Below the pieces are notes generated by a model. That model had not been told where the DNA came from. It worked only from the letters and a program-made list of their open reading frames with translations, and did no database searches. Positions 1 to 8,467 of a DNA stretch of 64,000 nucleotides are shown here, piece after piece. This DNA is from Leclercia sp. 29361 (GTDB taxonomy: Bacteria > Pseudomonadota > Gammaproteobacteria > Enterobacterales > Enterobacteriaceae). The stretch spans positions 2,914,001-2,978,000 of the forward strand of contig NZ_CP049786.1 in the NCBI RefSeq assembly GCF_011290365.1, written 5' to 3'. The position numbers were made by a program, and so were the translations under genes. Within the stretch, counting starts at the first letter, position 1. Each line of letters begins with the position of its first letter.

Positions 1-301
1 AAGTTAATGAGGCAGTGGAAAGATTGTCCAGTGCGTTGCGAATTGCGGTCGATACCACGCCGTCGATATTGCTGATCGCGAATTTTAGATCCTGCGTGCC
101 GTCGGAATTGCGCGCCGGCAGCGCCACGTCGATTGCTGAGCCGGTAAACGTCGCTTTGTCACCCGTTTCAAGCGTGACTGTAATGTCTTCCCAGCCGCGG
201 GTTAGCCAGTAACTCTGACCACCAACGGTGATCTGCAGCGTATCCAGAATGACTTCATCACCGCCGGATGCGTAAAGCCGGTTGAGAACCGCACTGGTCA
301 T
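1..301 (-). CDS. Phage tail protein, DUF1833 family (3' end outside window)
   Basis: The visible ~100 residues begin MTSAVLNRLYASGGDEVI and continue with a YWLTRGWEDITVTLETGD stretch. This is the usual N-terminus of DUF1833 proteins, encoded just after the tape measure in many lambdoid siphophages. The role is not established; its position suggests the tail tip or a minor tail component. The ATG overlaps the stop of the upstream gene (ATGA), so the two are probably translationally coupled. The C-terminus runs off the window, so length cannot be judged. Family assignment is from memory of the motif; the coding call is clear. Confidence 0.8.
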   Translation of the reverse strand, partial: MTSAVLNRLYASGGDEVILDTLQITVGGQSYWLTRGWEDITVTLETGDKATFTGSAIDVALPARNSDGTQDLKFAISNIDGVVSTAIRNALDNLSTASLT

Positions 302-765
302 GCTTCGGGCCACTCCTTATTCAGTGCCAGATCGATAATATCCGACCCCGCCACCAGCTCAGGAAATAAACCCCAACCAGGCGGCAGTATTGGTCGCTCC
401 CACAATTCAAGCTGCGCGCTGTATCTCCAGTATTTTGGAGAAACAAGCGTCGGTCCCTCGTATATATCAGTGAACCTACATTTATAGGACTGCTGGCAGC
501 CGAGCGGTGTTTGCAGCCTCATCAAAAACCATGCAGCACCATCCGTAAGCGCATCCCGAAACCAGGCCTCAAATAGCTGAGCCTGGTTGTGCTTAGTGAA
601 AATCCAGTTCACGGTTGCGATGGTTGGTGTTGATGTGTACTTGCGGCGCTGTCGGGCGCGGCCGGATGTTGTTTCAGTTCGCTGTAGGGGGCTGACAGGT
701 TTGAAGCCATATCCATCCTGCAGCGGCATTGGCAGGTAATCATGTGGGTAGACAATATCTGCCAT
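298..765 (-). CDS. Minor tail protein, uncharacterised (155 aa)
   Basis: This 155-residue protein starts MADIVYPHDYLPMPLQDGYG and is rich in aromatic residues and prolines, with W-F and W-R-Y pairs. It lies immediately after the tape measure, sharing base 765 with it, and overlaps the DUF1833 gene by four bases. In lambda-like tails this slot is held by distal tail or minor tail proteins, and such short proteins with a central FxxWFRDAL-like stretch occur there. I do not recognise a named domain. The role in the tail tip is inferred from synteny only. Confidence 0.75.
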   Translation of the reverse strand: MADIVYPHDYLPMPLQDGYGFKPVSPLQRTETTSGRARQRRKYTSTPTIATVNWIFTKHNQAQLFEAWFRDALTDGAAWFLMRLQTPLGCQQSYKCRFTDIYEGPTLVSPKYWRYSAQLELWERPILPPGWGLFPELVAGSDIIDLALNKEWPEA

Positions 766-3700
766 TATCCTCGTCTCCGGTTCGGGTAAATGGACTTCAG
801 CGCCCGACCAAAGTCCCCGTCTGGTTTGATAACCTGGGCGGCCATTTCTTTACGGATCGAAGCTGCTAATTGCCGGTTTCGCTGGTCGATAGCCATCAGT
901 GTTGCGTCATCTGGTTTGCCGGTGAATGAATTTTGGATATGGAAGGTGCCGCCGGCATAGGCCTGCCGGGACTGCTGCACCCTCTCCAGGGTCGCATCGA
1001 GCTTGGCTGAGGTGCTGGCGGTTACCACGCGCTCTCCCTTTTGCAGCAACCAGGTTCCAGTTTCCGGCACCCGGTCAATCCCATCATGAGCCATGCCAGC
1101 GAGTGACTGACCTGCTATCAACGCCACTGACGCATAACCAACGGCGCGGATTGCTGTGGCCGCAGGGATCCCCATAATGAGCCCGCCTTCCGCCATAGCC
1201 TTGGTTGCTGCAAGTTCAGTGTTGATCACTGCCTGCGCCATTGCTGCCGCCTTACTGGCAATAAACAGTGTCTTATAGGCAAGACTACCTTCCTGTCCGA
1301 TACCCTGCAGCAGCTGCGCCGACTGCCCTGCAAGATCAGAGAACATGGCCAGACTGGCAGATGTATATCCCGCCTGGATATCCTCTAATTGCGAAGCATT
1401 CGTCTTGTTGATTTCAGCAACACGATCCGCATAGGTTTGCTCGTTAATCTCCTTCTGATCGAGCAACTCCTTCTGCATTTCAAGCTGTGTTTCGTACCAC
1501 TTTTCCAGTTCTTTTTGCGCATCAGCGACTCGAACAAGTTCGCCGCTGGCACCGCCGACGGATGAATCGATACCGCCAAATTTCGGGGCGTCCTGAACCG
1601 AAGCTTTCGATATGCGCTCCATCGTTTCGCGATATTGTTCTGTCGCAGGTGCTGCTTCGCGTAACAATTTAATGCGCTCGCGAGTGGTCTTTAGAAGCGC
1701 CTCCTCGGGCTTCAGCAGTTCTTGATTCAGGGATTTAAGGCGTTCAACAGCATTAAGATGATCAAGCGCGGCGGAGTTGCGCAGAAGCTCTGTCTTCTGA
1801 GTTTCAGACAAAGCCCCCAGTTCACCCTGGGTTACCTGATATTTGGTTTTAGCGAGCTCCGTACTCTGGCCAGCAAGCGCGAGCTGTTCCTGCTGCTGGC
1901 TGATGAGGCGCTTGTAAGACTCCTCAAGTTTCTCCGATGTCTTTTGCTCATCAGATTTTGGCGTCTTTTTCTGGGGTTTGTTGGCCTCATTATTTCGCCA
2001 TTCCAGCAGACCGTTATTAATCAACTCCTGACGGCCTGTCTGGAATTGTGGGTCACTGGTTAATCCCAGATCGTCGGCGGCATAACTGAGCCGTAAGCGC
2101 TCCTTTTCTTCACCCTTAAGGCGTGATAACTCCAAATCCCTACGGCTCTTTTCAAGTGCATCGGTTTGCTTTTTATCGAGATCGGCCTGAGGCAGTCTTA
2201 GCGGAACGTTAGCCAGCCCCTGACGGGCCATGAGAAGTTGGTTGCCTAAACCGAGAATTTTATTAAATTCAGTATGCTGACCATTCATCATGATCAGCGA
2301 CTGATAAACTGCATTCTGACGCCAGGCTTGTTCGCGTATTAAATCGTTACGGCGCCGCTCTATTTCTTCGAGAGTCTGCTGAATGCCGCGAGACTTATCT
2401 CGCATGTCATTTAATTTTCCCTCTTCAACGGCAAGCTGATCCGTAACTATCGCTACGGCTCTCAGGATATTTGCATCGTTTTCGCTGGTTATGCCGGGCT
2501 TTCCGCGAGATGCATTCAAACCGTCGATTTGAATTTTCAGCTCACCAACCTTTTTGGCTTGCTCACCAACTAGGCGATTTTGCTCTACCAAGGCACCAAC
2601 AGTTCTTCCTCTGTTGTCGTCTGTTTCAGACAAAGACATGCGAGAAGTCTTTTCTCTGATTTCATCAATTTGACTGGCATATTCCTGTGCAGATCGACGG
2701 GCTTGCTCCTGATTTTGATACATCGCATACCAGGCACCAGCTCCAAGCATCACCAAGCCAGGCACGCCGCCAATGAGTCCAATAGCACCGCTTAAAAGGC
2801 GGGTACCCACAGATGTAACACTGTTGAGATTGCTTTGCGTGGAAACTCGATTAGCAAGGTTCCGATCTCTGGCTGCCTCGGCTGCAGCCAAGCGCCTTTC
2901 AGCAACAGCCTGAGCATCAGCGTTTTTAGCTGCCACCAGACCCGCCTGCGCACGTTCAAGAGCTGTTCTGGCTCTGACTTTTTCTGTGGCAGTTCCACTT
3001 GCAAGTGCGGTGGTCAGCATGGTCTGAGTTGCAGTGACTTTTGCTTCTGCTGCAGCAACTTTCTCTTGTTGAGCAGCCAGAATGTCTGCACTGCGGGAAC
3101 GCTGAACAGCTTGTTGAGCCCGATAAACTTCAGCTCTTGAGGCGGCAACAGCAGACTGAGCAGCTTTATCCTGTGCAACTGCAAGAGCAACTTCTGATTT
3201 GGCAGCAGAAACCAGTGCGCCTGTTGCACTCGTAGCACTCGTTACGACTCCGCTGAGATATCTTGCCAGCCCAATTCCAACAAGCGCACCGGCAGCAGTT
3301 GTGATCGTGGACATATTGTCAGCAACATCACTCAAAGCACTACTTACCGCTGAGGAGGTAAAAGAGTCTAGCGTTTGCGCGACGCTATCTAATCCGCCAG
3401 ACAGCGCATCTGTCGCACCAGTGGCCTGGTTGACACCGCCAACCCAGGCCATGAATGAGTTGGTAACTTTTTGCAGTGAACCTGAAACTGTTTGCGGCAT
3501 GTTGGCAAATTCACCCTGCAATGAGCCCAGCTGGCTCATAAGTGCAGGAACAACCTTATCAATAGTTAGTTGCCCCTGATCAGCCATGCTCTTCAGGTCT
3601 TTGCGAGCCACTCCCATTCCTGCGGCAAGTGCGCGTATCACGCGATCGCCTGCTTCGTTAACGGCGTTAAACTCCTCTCCTCGAAGAACGCCTTGCGCCA

Positions 3701-4232
3701 GCGCCTGGCTGAATTGTGTGATAACAGAACTTGCTTCCTGGGTGTTTGCTCCTGAAAGTTTAAGGCCAGTTGAAACAGCCTCGGTAATTTTCAGAACTTC
3801 ATCAGAGCTATACCCGTATTCGCGCATTGAAGCTGCTGCGCGTGAAAAAAGGTTTGCGTTATCGGAAAATGCCGTGCCGGTTCGCTGGCTAATTTCCATT
3901 AACTGGCGCTGAGTGACTGCAAAATCCTCAGCAGAAGATGATGCCTGCTTAAGGCGCGCGTTTACAGAATTCCACTCATCGGCAATCTGAACAAGTTTAC
4001 CAGTTGCAAAAGCTGCCGTAGCTGCGGCGGCGGCCCTTCCTGCTGATGCAAATCCATCAGTAAGGTCGGATAATGCTCTTTCGCTTTCGCGCGCTGCGGC
4101 TGCGGACTGTCGCCCGCCATTTTGCATGGTGCGGTAATAGTCCTGACCCATGCGCGATGCGCGGGATATTTCCGTCTGGAATGATTGCGAGTTAGCGGAA
4201 ATTTTGATTATCAACTCACGTAATGTTGCCAT
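765..4232 (-). CDS. Tail tape measure protein
   Basis: A 1155-residue protein that sets tail length and is ejected during DNA entry. The N-terminal ~350 residues carry the tape-measure core, seen as NSVNARLKQASSS, LMEISQRTGTAFSDNANLF and FNAVNEAGDRVIRALA. Alanine-rich coiled coil covers roughly residues 340-470, a hydrophobic LLSGAIGLIGGVPGLVMLG segment follows near 480, then long charged helices. A C-terminal glycine/alanine hydrophobic region is followed by a basic tail ending YPNRRRG. I prefer ATG 4232 over the TTG three bases upstream, because a GGAG motif lies seven bases before it. The length predicts a siphovirus tail near 150 nm, assuming the usual ~0.15 nm per residue. Confidence 0.93.
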   Translation of the reverse strand: MATLRELIIKISANSQSFQTEISRASRMGQDYYRTMQNGGRQSAAAARESERALSDLTDGFASAGRAAAAATAAFATGKLVQIADEWNSVNARLKQASSSAEDFAVTQRQLMEISQRTGTAFSDNANLFSRAAASMREYGYSSDEVLKITEAVSTGLKLSGANTQEASSVITQFSQALAQGVLRGEEFNAVNEAGDRVIRALAAGMGVARKDLKSMADQGQLTIDKVVPALMSQLGSLQGEFANMPQTVSGSLQKVTNSFMAWVGGVNQATGATDALSGGLDSVAQTLDSFTSSAVSSALSDVADNMSTITTAAGALVGIGLARYLSGVVTSATSATGALVSAAKSEVALAVAQDKAAQSAVAASRAEVYRAQQAVQRSRSADILAAQQEKVAAAEAKVTATQTMLTTALASGTATEKVRARTALERAQAGLVAAKNADAQAVAERRLAAAEAARDRNLANRVSTQSNLNSVTSVGTRLLSGAIGLIGGVPGLVMLGAGAWYAMYQNQEQARRSAQEYASQIDEIREKTSRMSLSETDDNRGRTVGALVEQNRLVGEQAKKVGELKIQIDGLNASRGKPGITSENDANILRAVAIVTDQLAVEEGKLNDMRDKSRGIQQTLEEIERRRNDLIREQAWRQNAVYQSLIMMNGQHTEFNKILGLGNQLLMARQGLANVPLRLPQADLDKKQTDALEKSRRDLELSRLKGEEKERLRLSYAADDLGLTSDPQFQTGRQELINNGLLEWRNNEANKPQKKTPKSDEQKTSEKLEESYKRLISQQQEQLALAGQSTELAKTKYQVTQGELGALSETQKTELLRNSAALDHLNAVERLKSLNQELLKPEEALLKTTRERIKLLREAAPATEQYRETMERISKASVQDAPKFGGIDSSVGGASGELVRVADAQKELEKWYETQLEMQKELLDQKEINEQTYADRVAEINKTNASQLEDIQAGYTSASLAMFSDLAGQSAQLLQGIGQEGSLAYKTLFIASKAAAMAQAVINTELAATKAMAEGGLIMGIPAATAIRAVGYASVALIAGQSLAGMAHDGIDRVPETGTWLLQKGERVVTASTSAKLDATLERVQQSRQAYAGGTFHIQNSFTGKPDDATLMAIDQRNRQLAASIRKEMAAQVIKPDGDFGRALKSIYPNRRRG

Positions 4233-4247
4233 CAATTTTCTCCAGGC

Positions 4248-4277
4248 GAAAAAAAAGCCCGCTAAGCAGGCTTTTTG
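4248..4277 (-). terminator. Rho-independent terminator after the secreted moron
   Basis: The stem pairs AAAAAGCC (4252-4259) with GGCTTTTT (4269-4276), and a run of U follows on the minus-strand transcript. It ends the small secreted-protein gene just before the tape measure, so late transcription must pass it, presumably by Q-dependent antitermination. It could also work on the plus strand. Confidence 0.7.
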
Positions 4278-4285
4278 TTGTGATA

Positions 4286-4585
4286 TTAACTTTCCGGGTT
4301 ATCTAAAAATTCTCTCAGGGCTTGCGACTTATTGCAGGATTCTTTATTAATCGACATGCCCATCTCTTTTTGTTTCTTACAGAAATAGAAGTAGTCATCG
4401 TTTGTTTTTATGTAACCCATGAATTTATAAAACGCTTTACTACAAAGCTCAGGGTTAGCATGTTCAGCACAAACCGTAGAAGTATAACTCTGCAGTTCGC
4501 TTGATTCTAATGGCGCTAATGTTTGAGTCGCGTTTGATATAGGGATAAGACAAAAACATAATATAAATAGAACTAATTTTTTCAT
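4286..4585 (-). CDS. Small secreted four-cysteine protein (phage moron)
   Basis: A 99-residue product with a textbook signal peptide: MKKLVLFILCFCLIPISNA, cleavage likely after SNA. The mature part has four cysteines (CAEH, CSKA, FCKK, SCNK) that could form two disulfides in the periplasm. It lies between the tape measure and the tail chaperones, where related phages often carry accessory genes, and has its own terminator. Its base composition is visibly richer in A and T than the flanking tail genes, suggesting separate acquisition. A TTG twelve bases upstream is an alternative start. Function is unknown; superinfection exclusion at the envelope is a plausible guess only. Confidence 0.7.
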   Translation of the reverse strand: MKKLVLFILCFCLIPISNATQTLAPLESSELQSYTSTVCAEHANPELCSKAFYKFMGYIKTNDDYFYFCKKQKEMGMSINKESCNKSQALREFLDNPES

Positions 4586-4636
4586 TTGCTTTACCAATTA
4601 TAAAAAAACCGATCCTATTCTTTTATGGTTGATTTG

Positions 4637-4915
4637 TCACTGAGTCGCGGCAGTAAGCGCCTCTTCAAGACCAGCAAAGGGGTCTTCAGGTGCTGATTGC
4701 TCGCCACCATCCCAGCGCAGGATTGCATCTTCCAGAGGCACCTTTACCCCCTGAGAACCGTAAACGGCAGAGACTATCTGTGCGGCCTGAATATCACCAC
4801 GAACATCTCCAACAGGGCTTTGCCTGTCGAACTCAATCCACATCAGAAGCTCGCTTGCTGTCATGCTCTGCCTAAGCTCTGAGAGCGTGCGCCCCATGCG
4901 GAGCGCAAGCGACAT
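4637..4915 (-). CDS. Tail assembly chaperone extension, GpT-like
   Basis: A 92-residue protein starting MSLALRMGRTLSELRQSM, the typical opening of phage minor tail protein T-like sequences. In lambda this domain is made as a C-terminal extension of gpG by a -1 ribosomal frameshift, and it recruits tail tube subunits to the tape measure. Here its frame is open back to a TGA at 4976-4978, so it overlaps the end of the upstream gene by about 50 bases in the -1 register. The ATG at 4915 may therefore not be used; the product may exist mainly as a fusion. Confidence 0.8.
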   Translation of the reverse strand: MSLALRMGRTLSELRQSMTASELLMWIEFDRQSPVGDVRGDIQAAQIVSAVYGSQGVKVPLEDAILRWDGGEQSAPEDPFAGLEEALTAATQ

Positions 4916-4923
4916 CAGGAACT

Positions 4924-5307
4924 TTACGCCAGGGGTTGAGACTTTTCCCGCGCTTCTTCCGCGTTGCTGATCAGGTCAAGGGCCTGTTTAAGCAGGCGCG
5001 AATGCACGGGGCCGTAAATTTCGCGGACCTGCTCTTCTTCGTCGACGCTGAAGACCGGTTGCTTATCGGTGTCGCACAGGACGTCAATGAAGAGAACCAC
5101 GTCAGCGCAAAGGTTACGGTGCGCCTTTTCAGATACCGACACATTTTCATCATCAGCACCCGCTTTCACCACTTCCTGCCAGCGCAGCCAGGCTTCACCA
5201 GACGGCTCACGGAGAACCACTTTGACGCCTTCCCACTCAGGAACGGCGACCGTCTTATGACGAAAGCCCGACATCTTTGCCAGGGCGAGGTTTTTAATAT
5301 TTTTCAT
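4924..5307 (-). CDS. Tail assembly chaperone, GpG-like
   Basis: A 127-residue acidic protein, beginning MKNIKNLALAKMSGFRHKT, located between the tail tube gene and the GpT-like frame. Proteins in this slot coat the tape measure during tail assembly and are absent from the mature virion. Near its 3' end the codons CGG GAA AAG give a purine-rich site at about 4943-4951, inside the overlap with the -1 frame. A GAGGGG ribosome-binding site precedes the ATG. Identity is inferred from position, size and the frame relation rather than from a strong motif. Confidence 0.8.
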   Translation of the reverse strand: MKNIKNLALAKMSGFRHKTVAVPEWEGVKVVLREPSGEAWLRWQEVVKAGADDENVSVSEKAHRNLCADVVLFIDVLCDTDKQPVFSVDEEEQVREIYGPVHSRLLKQALDLISNAEEAREKSQPLA

Positions 5308-5315
5308 GCAACCCC

Positions 5316-5759
5316 TCAGGAACCAGATTCGATGTTTTCAGGCTTACCCTTCAGGCGCAGGGAGAATGTTGCCGCAACTACGCCGTTGGTACCGGAAGAC
5401 CATGTGTGCTGGCGGATTTCAGCCAGGAACTTAAAGCCCCTGCCGGACGGGAAAATGACCTGGAAAGCGTAGGTCGTATCGTTGTCATACGCATCGCGCA
5501 AGGCGTCCTGCGCCGGATTCTTATAGAAGTTACCGGAAAGAGAGATTTCTGACGGCGAAGGCAGACCGTTAATGTTCTCCTGCTCGGTAGAGCAAAGAGT
5601 TGTTACGTCAATATCCTGCTTCTGACCGCCTGTGAACTGAATTTCTTTGATGGTGCAACTCAGATCGAGGAAGGTTGCGGAGTCCATCGTTTCTTTGGTG
5701 GCTGGCGCAGAGGAAATAAGGATCTTCGTCAGCTGCGATTTTTCGTAAAGTGCAGACAT
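5316..5759 (-). CDS. Major tail tube protein
   Basis: A 147-residue protein of the small phage tail-tube family. Recognisable features are TFLDLSCTIKEIQFTGGQKQ, a lengthy central segment with LSGNFYKNPAQDALRDAYDN, and a C-terminal beta-rich GVVAATFSLRLKG. Such subunits stack as hexameric rings to form the non-contractile tube. The ATG has a good AGGAGACAGCT upstream. It is preceded by a terminator that separates it from the connector genes, consistent with separately tuned high expression. Confidence 0.88.
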   Translation of the reverse strand: MSALYEKSQLTKILISSAPATKETMDSATFLDLSCTIKEIQFTGGQKQDIDVTTLCSTEQENINGLPSPSEISLSGNFYKNPAQDALRDAYDNDTTYAFQVIFPSGRGFKFLAEIRQHTWSSGTNGVVAATFSLRLKGKPENIESGS

Positions 5760-5772
5760 AGCTGTCTCCTGG

Positions 5773-5800
5773 AAAAAGAAAACCCGCCATTAAGCGGGTT
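5773..5800 (-). terminator. Rho-independent terminator before the tail tube gene
   Basis: The stem AACCCGC (5781-5787) pairs with GCGGGTT (5794-5800) around a CATTAA loop. On the minus strand it is followed by TTTTCTTTTT. It lies between the DUF3168-type gene and the tail tube gene. Confidence 0.75.
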
Positions 5801-5818
5801 CGTTTGGTGAATGATTTA

Positions 5819-6166
5819 TCAGGGGGTAACTTTAAAATCCAGGGTGGCGCGGTAGAGCCGATAATCTGGTTCGTATCCGGGGATTTTTACCACCTCTGTA
5901 GGGTTTAACGGCTTAAGCGAAGCGAGCGCCAAATCTCTCAGAGAGCGTGATTCAGCGATCGAAGTGGAATACACATCGACCTGAACGGAAACCCTGCTCT
6001 CTGCCTGGCCACACAGCACGTCAGCGGAAACATCATCGACGATGGAAAAGATAATCCAGGGTGGAGAGACCGACGGTTTCCCGTCACTACCTAATGGCGC
6101 AACATAGGGATATACCCGACCTTCTGCCAGGGGAGAAAGCAAGGCGTAGATATTATCTTCATTCAC
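5819..6166 (-). CDS. Tail completion protein, DUF3168-like
   Basis: A 115-residue protein with the PPWIIFSIVDDVSADVLCGQ and VSVQVDVYSTSIAESRSLRD pattern of the DUF3168 family. That family includes lambda gpU-like tail terminators that cap the tube and join it to the head. It overlaps the HK97 gp10-like gene by four bases. It is the last connector gene before the terminator that precedes the tail tube gene. Confidence 0.85.
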   Translation of the reverse strand: MNEDNIYALLSPLAEGRVYPYVAPLGSDGKPSVSPPWIIFSIVDDVSADVLCGQAESRVSVQVDVYSTSIAESRSLRDLALASLKPLNPTEVVKIPGYEPDYRLYRATLDFKVTP

Positions 6167-6612
6167 TTGCTCAATACCTCATCAATAGCCTGATTCATCC
6201 TGGCAATGGCGACGCTGGCGGCCTCTTCCTCGCGAGTATCGTAAGCGGGTCTCACAAACGGATGCGCAGGCATGTTCGCGGTACCCAGCTCTACAAAGCG
6301 CCAGTAAAAGGCGTTTTTCGGGTTATTCGCCTTCATGGTGTTATCGCTGTTGCCGGTGCGAGGGTTAACGCCACGGATATGCACGCCAGAAGAGATTTCG
6401 CCGCGGCGTCGACTTTTCTGTGTCACCACTACCACATTTTTTTTCAACTTACCGGTACGTACCGGTGCGCGGGCGATCACCTCTTCTTTGAGTACTTCGG
6501 CCCCGGCGCGCGTGGCATCGCGCAGAACCTTGTTATTTTCAGCGCGACTGAGCGCCTCAAGGTCTTTTGCGATGTCGGCCAGTCCGGAAAAATCAAGGCT
6601 CGTTCCGATCAC
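6163..6612 (-). CDS. HK97 gp10-family neck/tail completion protein
   Basis: A 149-residue protein with the HK97-gp10 signature: a basic APVRTGKLKKNVVV segment near residue 50 and a YWRFVELGTANMPAHPFVRPAYD block near residue 105. Members act at the head-tail junction or in tail completion. It overlaps both neighbours by four bases, so the connector genes are tightly coupled. Confidence 0.9.
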   Translation of the reverse strand: MIGTSLDFSGLADIAKDLEALSRAENNKVLRDATRAGAEVLKEEVIARAPVRTGKLKKNVVVVTQKSRRRGEISSGVHIRGVNPRTGNSDNTMKANNPKNAFYWRFVELGTANMPAHPFVRPAYDTREEEAASVAIARMNQAIDEVLSK

Positions 6613-6947
6613 TTTTCAGCTCCTGTTTTACACAGAATTTCCAGGCGAGTACCGTTCGGGTTGGCGACAGGTGGACCGATAATATTCAGTAATTGGCCTT
6701 TGTATGGGCCGCTGAGCACCTCTACGCGGGAGGAAGCATGTACCTCAGGCCTGAACCGCATCCAGATGCGAATCGTTGCCTGTGCCATCTCCGCGCCACC
6801 TGACATTTGCTCTCTGCCGCTGATCCCTTTCACCTCTGCCGGAACCGGATCGCCACCACTCCATGACTCCACTGGCTGCCCAGATGAATCCCGGGAGGTT
6901 GTGAAGTTCAGGATTTTAACCCTGTGCCTGAATCGTCCAGGTTCCAT
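6609..6947 (-). CDS. Head closure protein (head-tail joining family)
   Basis: A 112-residue protein starting MEPGRFRHRVKILNFTTSRD, which matches the phage head-tail joining family (SPP1 gp16-like): an N-terminal beta barrel and a central WMRFRPEVHASSRVEVLSG segment. It closes the connector after DNA packaging. Its ATG overlaps the TGA of the preceding connector gene (TGATG). Confidence 0.88.
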   Translation of the reverse strand: MEPGRFRHRVKILNFTTSRDSSGQPVESWSGGDPVPAEVKGISGREQMSGGAEMAQATIRIWMRFRPEVHASSRVEVLSGPYKGQLLNIIGPPVANPNGTRLEILCKTGAEK

Positions 6948-7273
6948 CAGGAGCCCTCCTCAGGTTCCGCTTTGCCGCGCCAGTTGCGATGAATAAACAT
7001 CATTCGCTCAGCAGCAGCATTTTCGTAAAGCTGAACCTCGCTTTGTGCGGTCCGGTGTTCGAACATGTCAGCAAATACCAGAAGCACAGCTCCCTTAACC
7101 GCTGCCGGAATATCACCTGGCGCCTTCCATGCTGGCTCGTCACACCATCGATAGCAGTAGTCAAAGGCTGCCTGGGCGTAAAGCGTGATCAGCTCGTCCC
7201 GGTCATCTTCTTCAAACTCTATCTGCTGCTTAAACAGGTTGAGGCCGATAACCTGCAGAACATCTATCGCCAT
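6947..7273 (-). CDS. Head-tail connector adaptor, gp6-like
   Basis: A 108-residue, mostly helical protein with the phage connector pattern EEDDRDELITLYAQAAFDYCYRWC followed by IPAAVKGAVLLVFADMFEHR. HK97 gp6 is the prototype: it forms a ring beneath the portal. It sits directly after the capsid gene, as in HK97, and begins the run of coupled neck genes. Confidence 0.9.
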   Translation of the reverse strand: MAIDVLQVIGLNLFKQQIEFEEDDRDELITLYAQAAFDYCYRWCDEPAWKAPGDIPAAVKGAVLLVFADMFEHRTAQSEVQLYENAAAERMMFIHRNWRGKAEPEEGS

Positions 7274-7307
7274 ACGTTAAAAGGGCGGGTTACCCCGCCC
7301 TCCCCCA

Positions 7308-8465
7308 TCATGAGCCAGAAGAGAAAGTACCCTTGATGATTGCTGTCGGGCGATAGTGAGCCAGCGCCAGGCGTTCTTCACACAGGATGGTCAGCATGTT
7401 TTTCACGAAGTTGTCGCGGTCTTCACGGCTGACTTCCACGGTGGCATCCATGCGATCCCAGACCTGAGACGCCATGTCGAAACCGCCGACGGTGAAGGTG
7501 CCGGCTGCCTGCGCCTTAGTCGGAACGACCGGCAGGCCCCACATGATATTGCTGGTGAATGCCTGTGGGCCACCGAAGAGATAACGACCTTCGTTGTCTT
7601 TCAGCAGCGCGATGTTGTGCCAGTCGCGCGGGTTAAGGACAATGCCGGAGGCGCTGAACTCGGACTCGGTCACCTGATAAATAGCGTGAGCGATGATGTC
7701 CGCGCGGGTATCACCGGTGACATTCAGCGATGTGTCGTAGGCGGTGGCCACTTTGTTCAGACCTTCCAGGTTATCCCCGCTGCCGTCGCCGTTCAGCAAC
7801 TGACCTTCTTCCTTCAGCGCCAGACCGTACATCAGGCGGTCATTGACGTAGGACTGCAGCATCGGGGCGTCGTCCATAACCTGGCGCGAAGCCTGCACCC
7901 AGTGGGCGATGGTTTTGACGTTGGCGGTCTGCTTGCTGAAGGTGATATCCGATTCAGGCTTAAGCGCCTTTTCAGCGACCACATCGGCGCTATTGGTAAA
8001 CACCTCTTCGCGCACGTACTCCAGTGAGTTACTGGAAATACGACCCTGTGCCAGCAGGTCACGAATGGTCAGGCGGCGCAGACCCGGCATGATAATGCCC
8101 GGAACCTGCATCGGCTGGATCAGGCTGCCAGCAGATGCCGCAGTACTGCCCAGGGATTTATTGAAGGTCTTCGCATCGAAGCTGCCTTTGCTGCCGTTCC
8201 AGGACTTCTGCAGCTCTTCAGCTGCACGCTCAGAGAAGGATTTCTTCTCACCTGGGTTTTCGGCACCGGAAGCCAGTTTCTGTTCCAGATCGAAAAGGCG
8301 GGTACCGGATTTGCTCAGCTCTTCCTGTACTTTCGCCAGATCGGACTGCAGCTGTTTGGACACCACGCCGGTGCTTTCGATTTCTGCTTTCTGGGCATCG
8401 AAAAGCTGAGTCATTTTCAGCTGGGACTCTTCGATGGCTTTTTGAATTTGAGCGAGTTCAGACAT
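7308..8465 (-). CDS. Major capsid protein, HK97 gp5 type
   Basis: A 385-residue protein, the same size as HK97 gp5. The N-terminal ~105 residues form a charged, helical delta domain (LAQIQKAIEESQLKMTQLFDAQ) that acts as scaffold and is removed by the protease encoded just upstream. The HK97-fold body follows, with QPMQVPGIIMPGLRRLTIRDLL, ALKPESDITFSKQTANVKTI (which includes the K of the E-loop region) and the C-terminal ERLALAHYRPTAIIKG. Conservation of this region suggests the chainmail type of capsid, but the crosslinking residues were not checked against HK97 by alignment. Confidence 0.95.
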   Translation of the reverse strand: MSELAQIQKAIEESQLKMTQLFDAQKAEIESTGVVSKQLQSDLAKVQEELSKSGTRLFDLEQKLASGAENPGEKKSFSERAAEELQKSWNGSKGSFDAKTFNKSLGSTAASAGSLIQPMQVPGIIMPGLRRLTIRDLLAQGRISSNSLEYVREEVFTNSADVVAEKALKPESDITFSKQTANVKTIAHWVQASRQVMDDAPMLQSYVNDRLMYGLALKEEGQLLNGDGSGDNLEGLNKVATAYDTSLNVTGDTRADIIAHAIYQVTESEFSASGIVLNPRDWHNIALLKDNEGRYLFGGPQAFTSNIMWGLPVVPTKAQAAGTFTVGGFDMASQVWDRMDATVEVSREDRDNFVKNMLTILCEERLALAHYRPTAIIKGTFSSGS

Positions 8466-8467
8466 AA

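Noticed and set aside
6061-6996. 311-codon open frame on the plus strand
   Set aside because: It is antisense to four well-recognised connector genes and has no ribosome-binding site or family resemblance.
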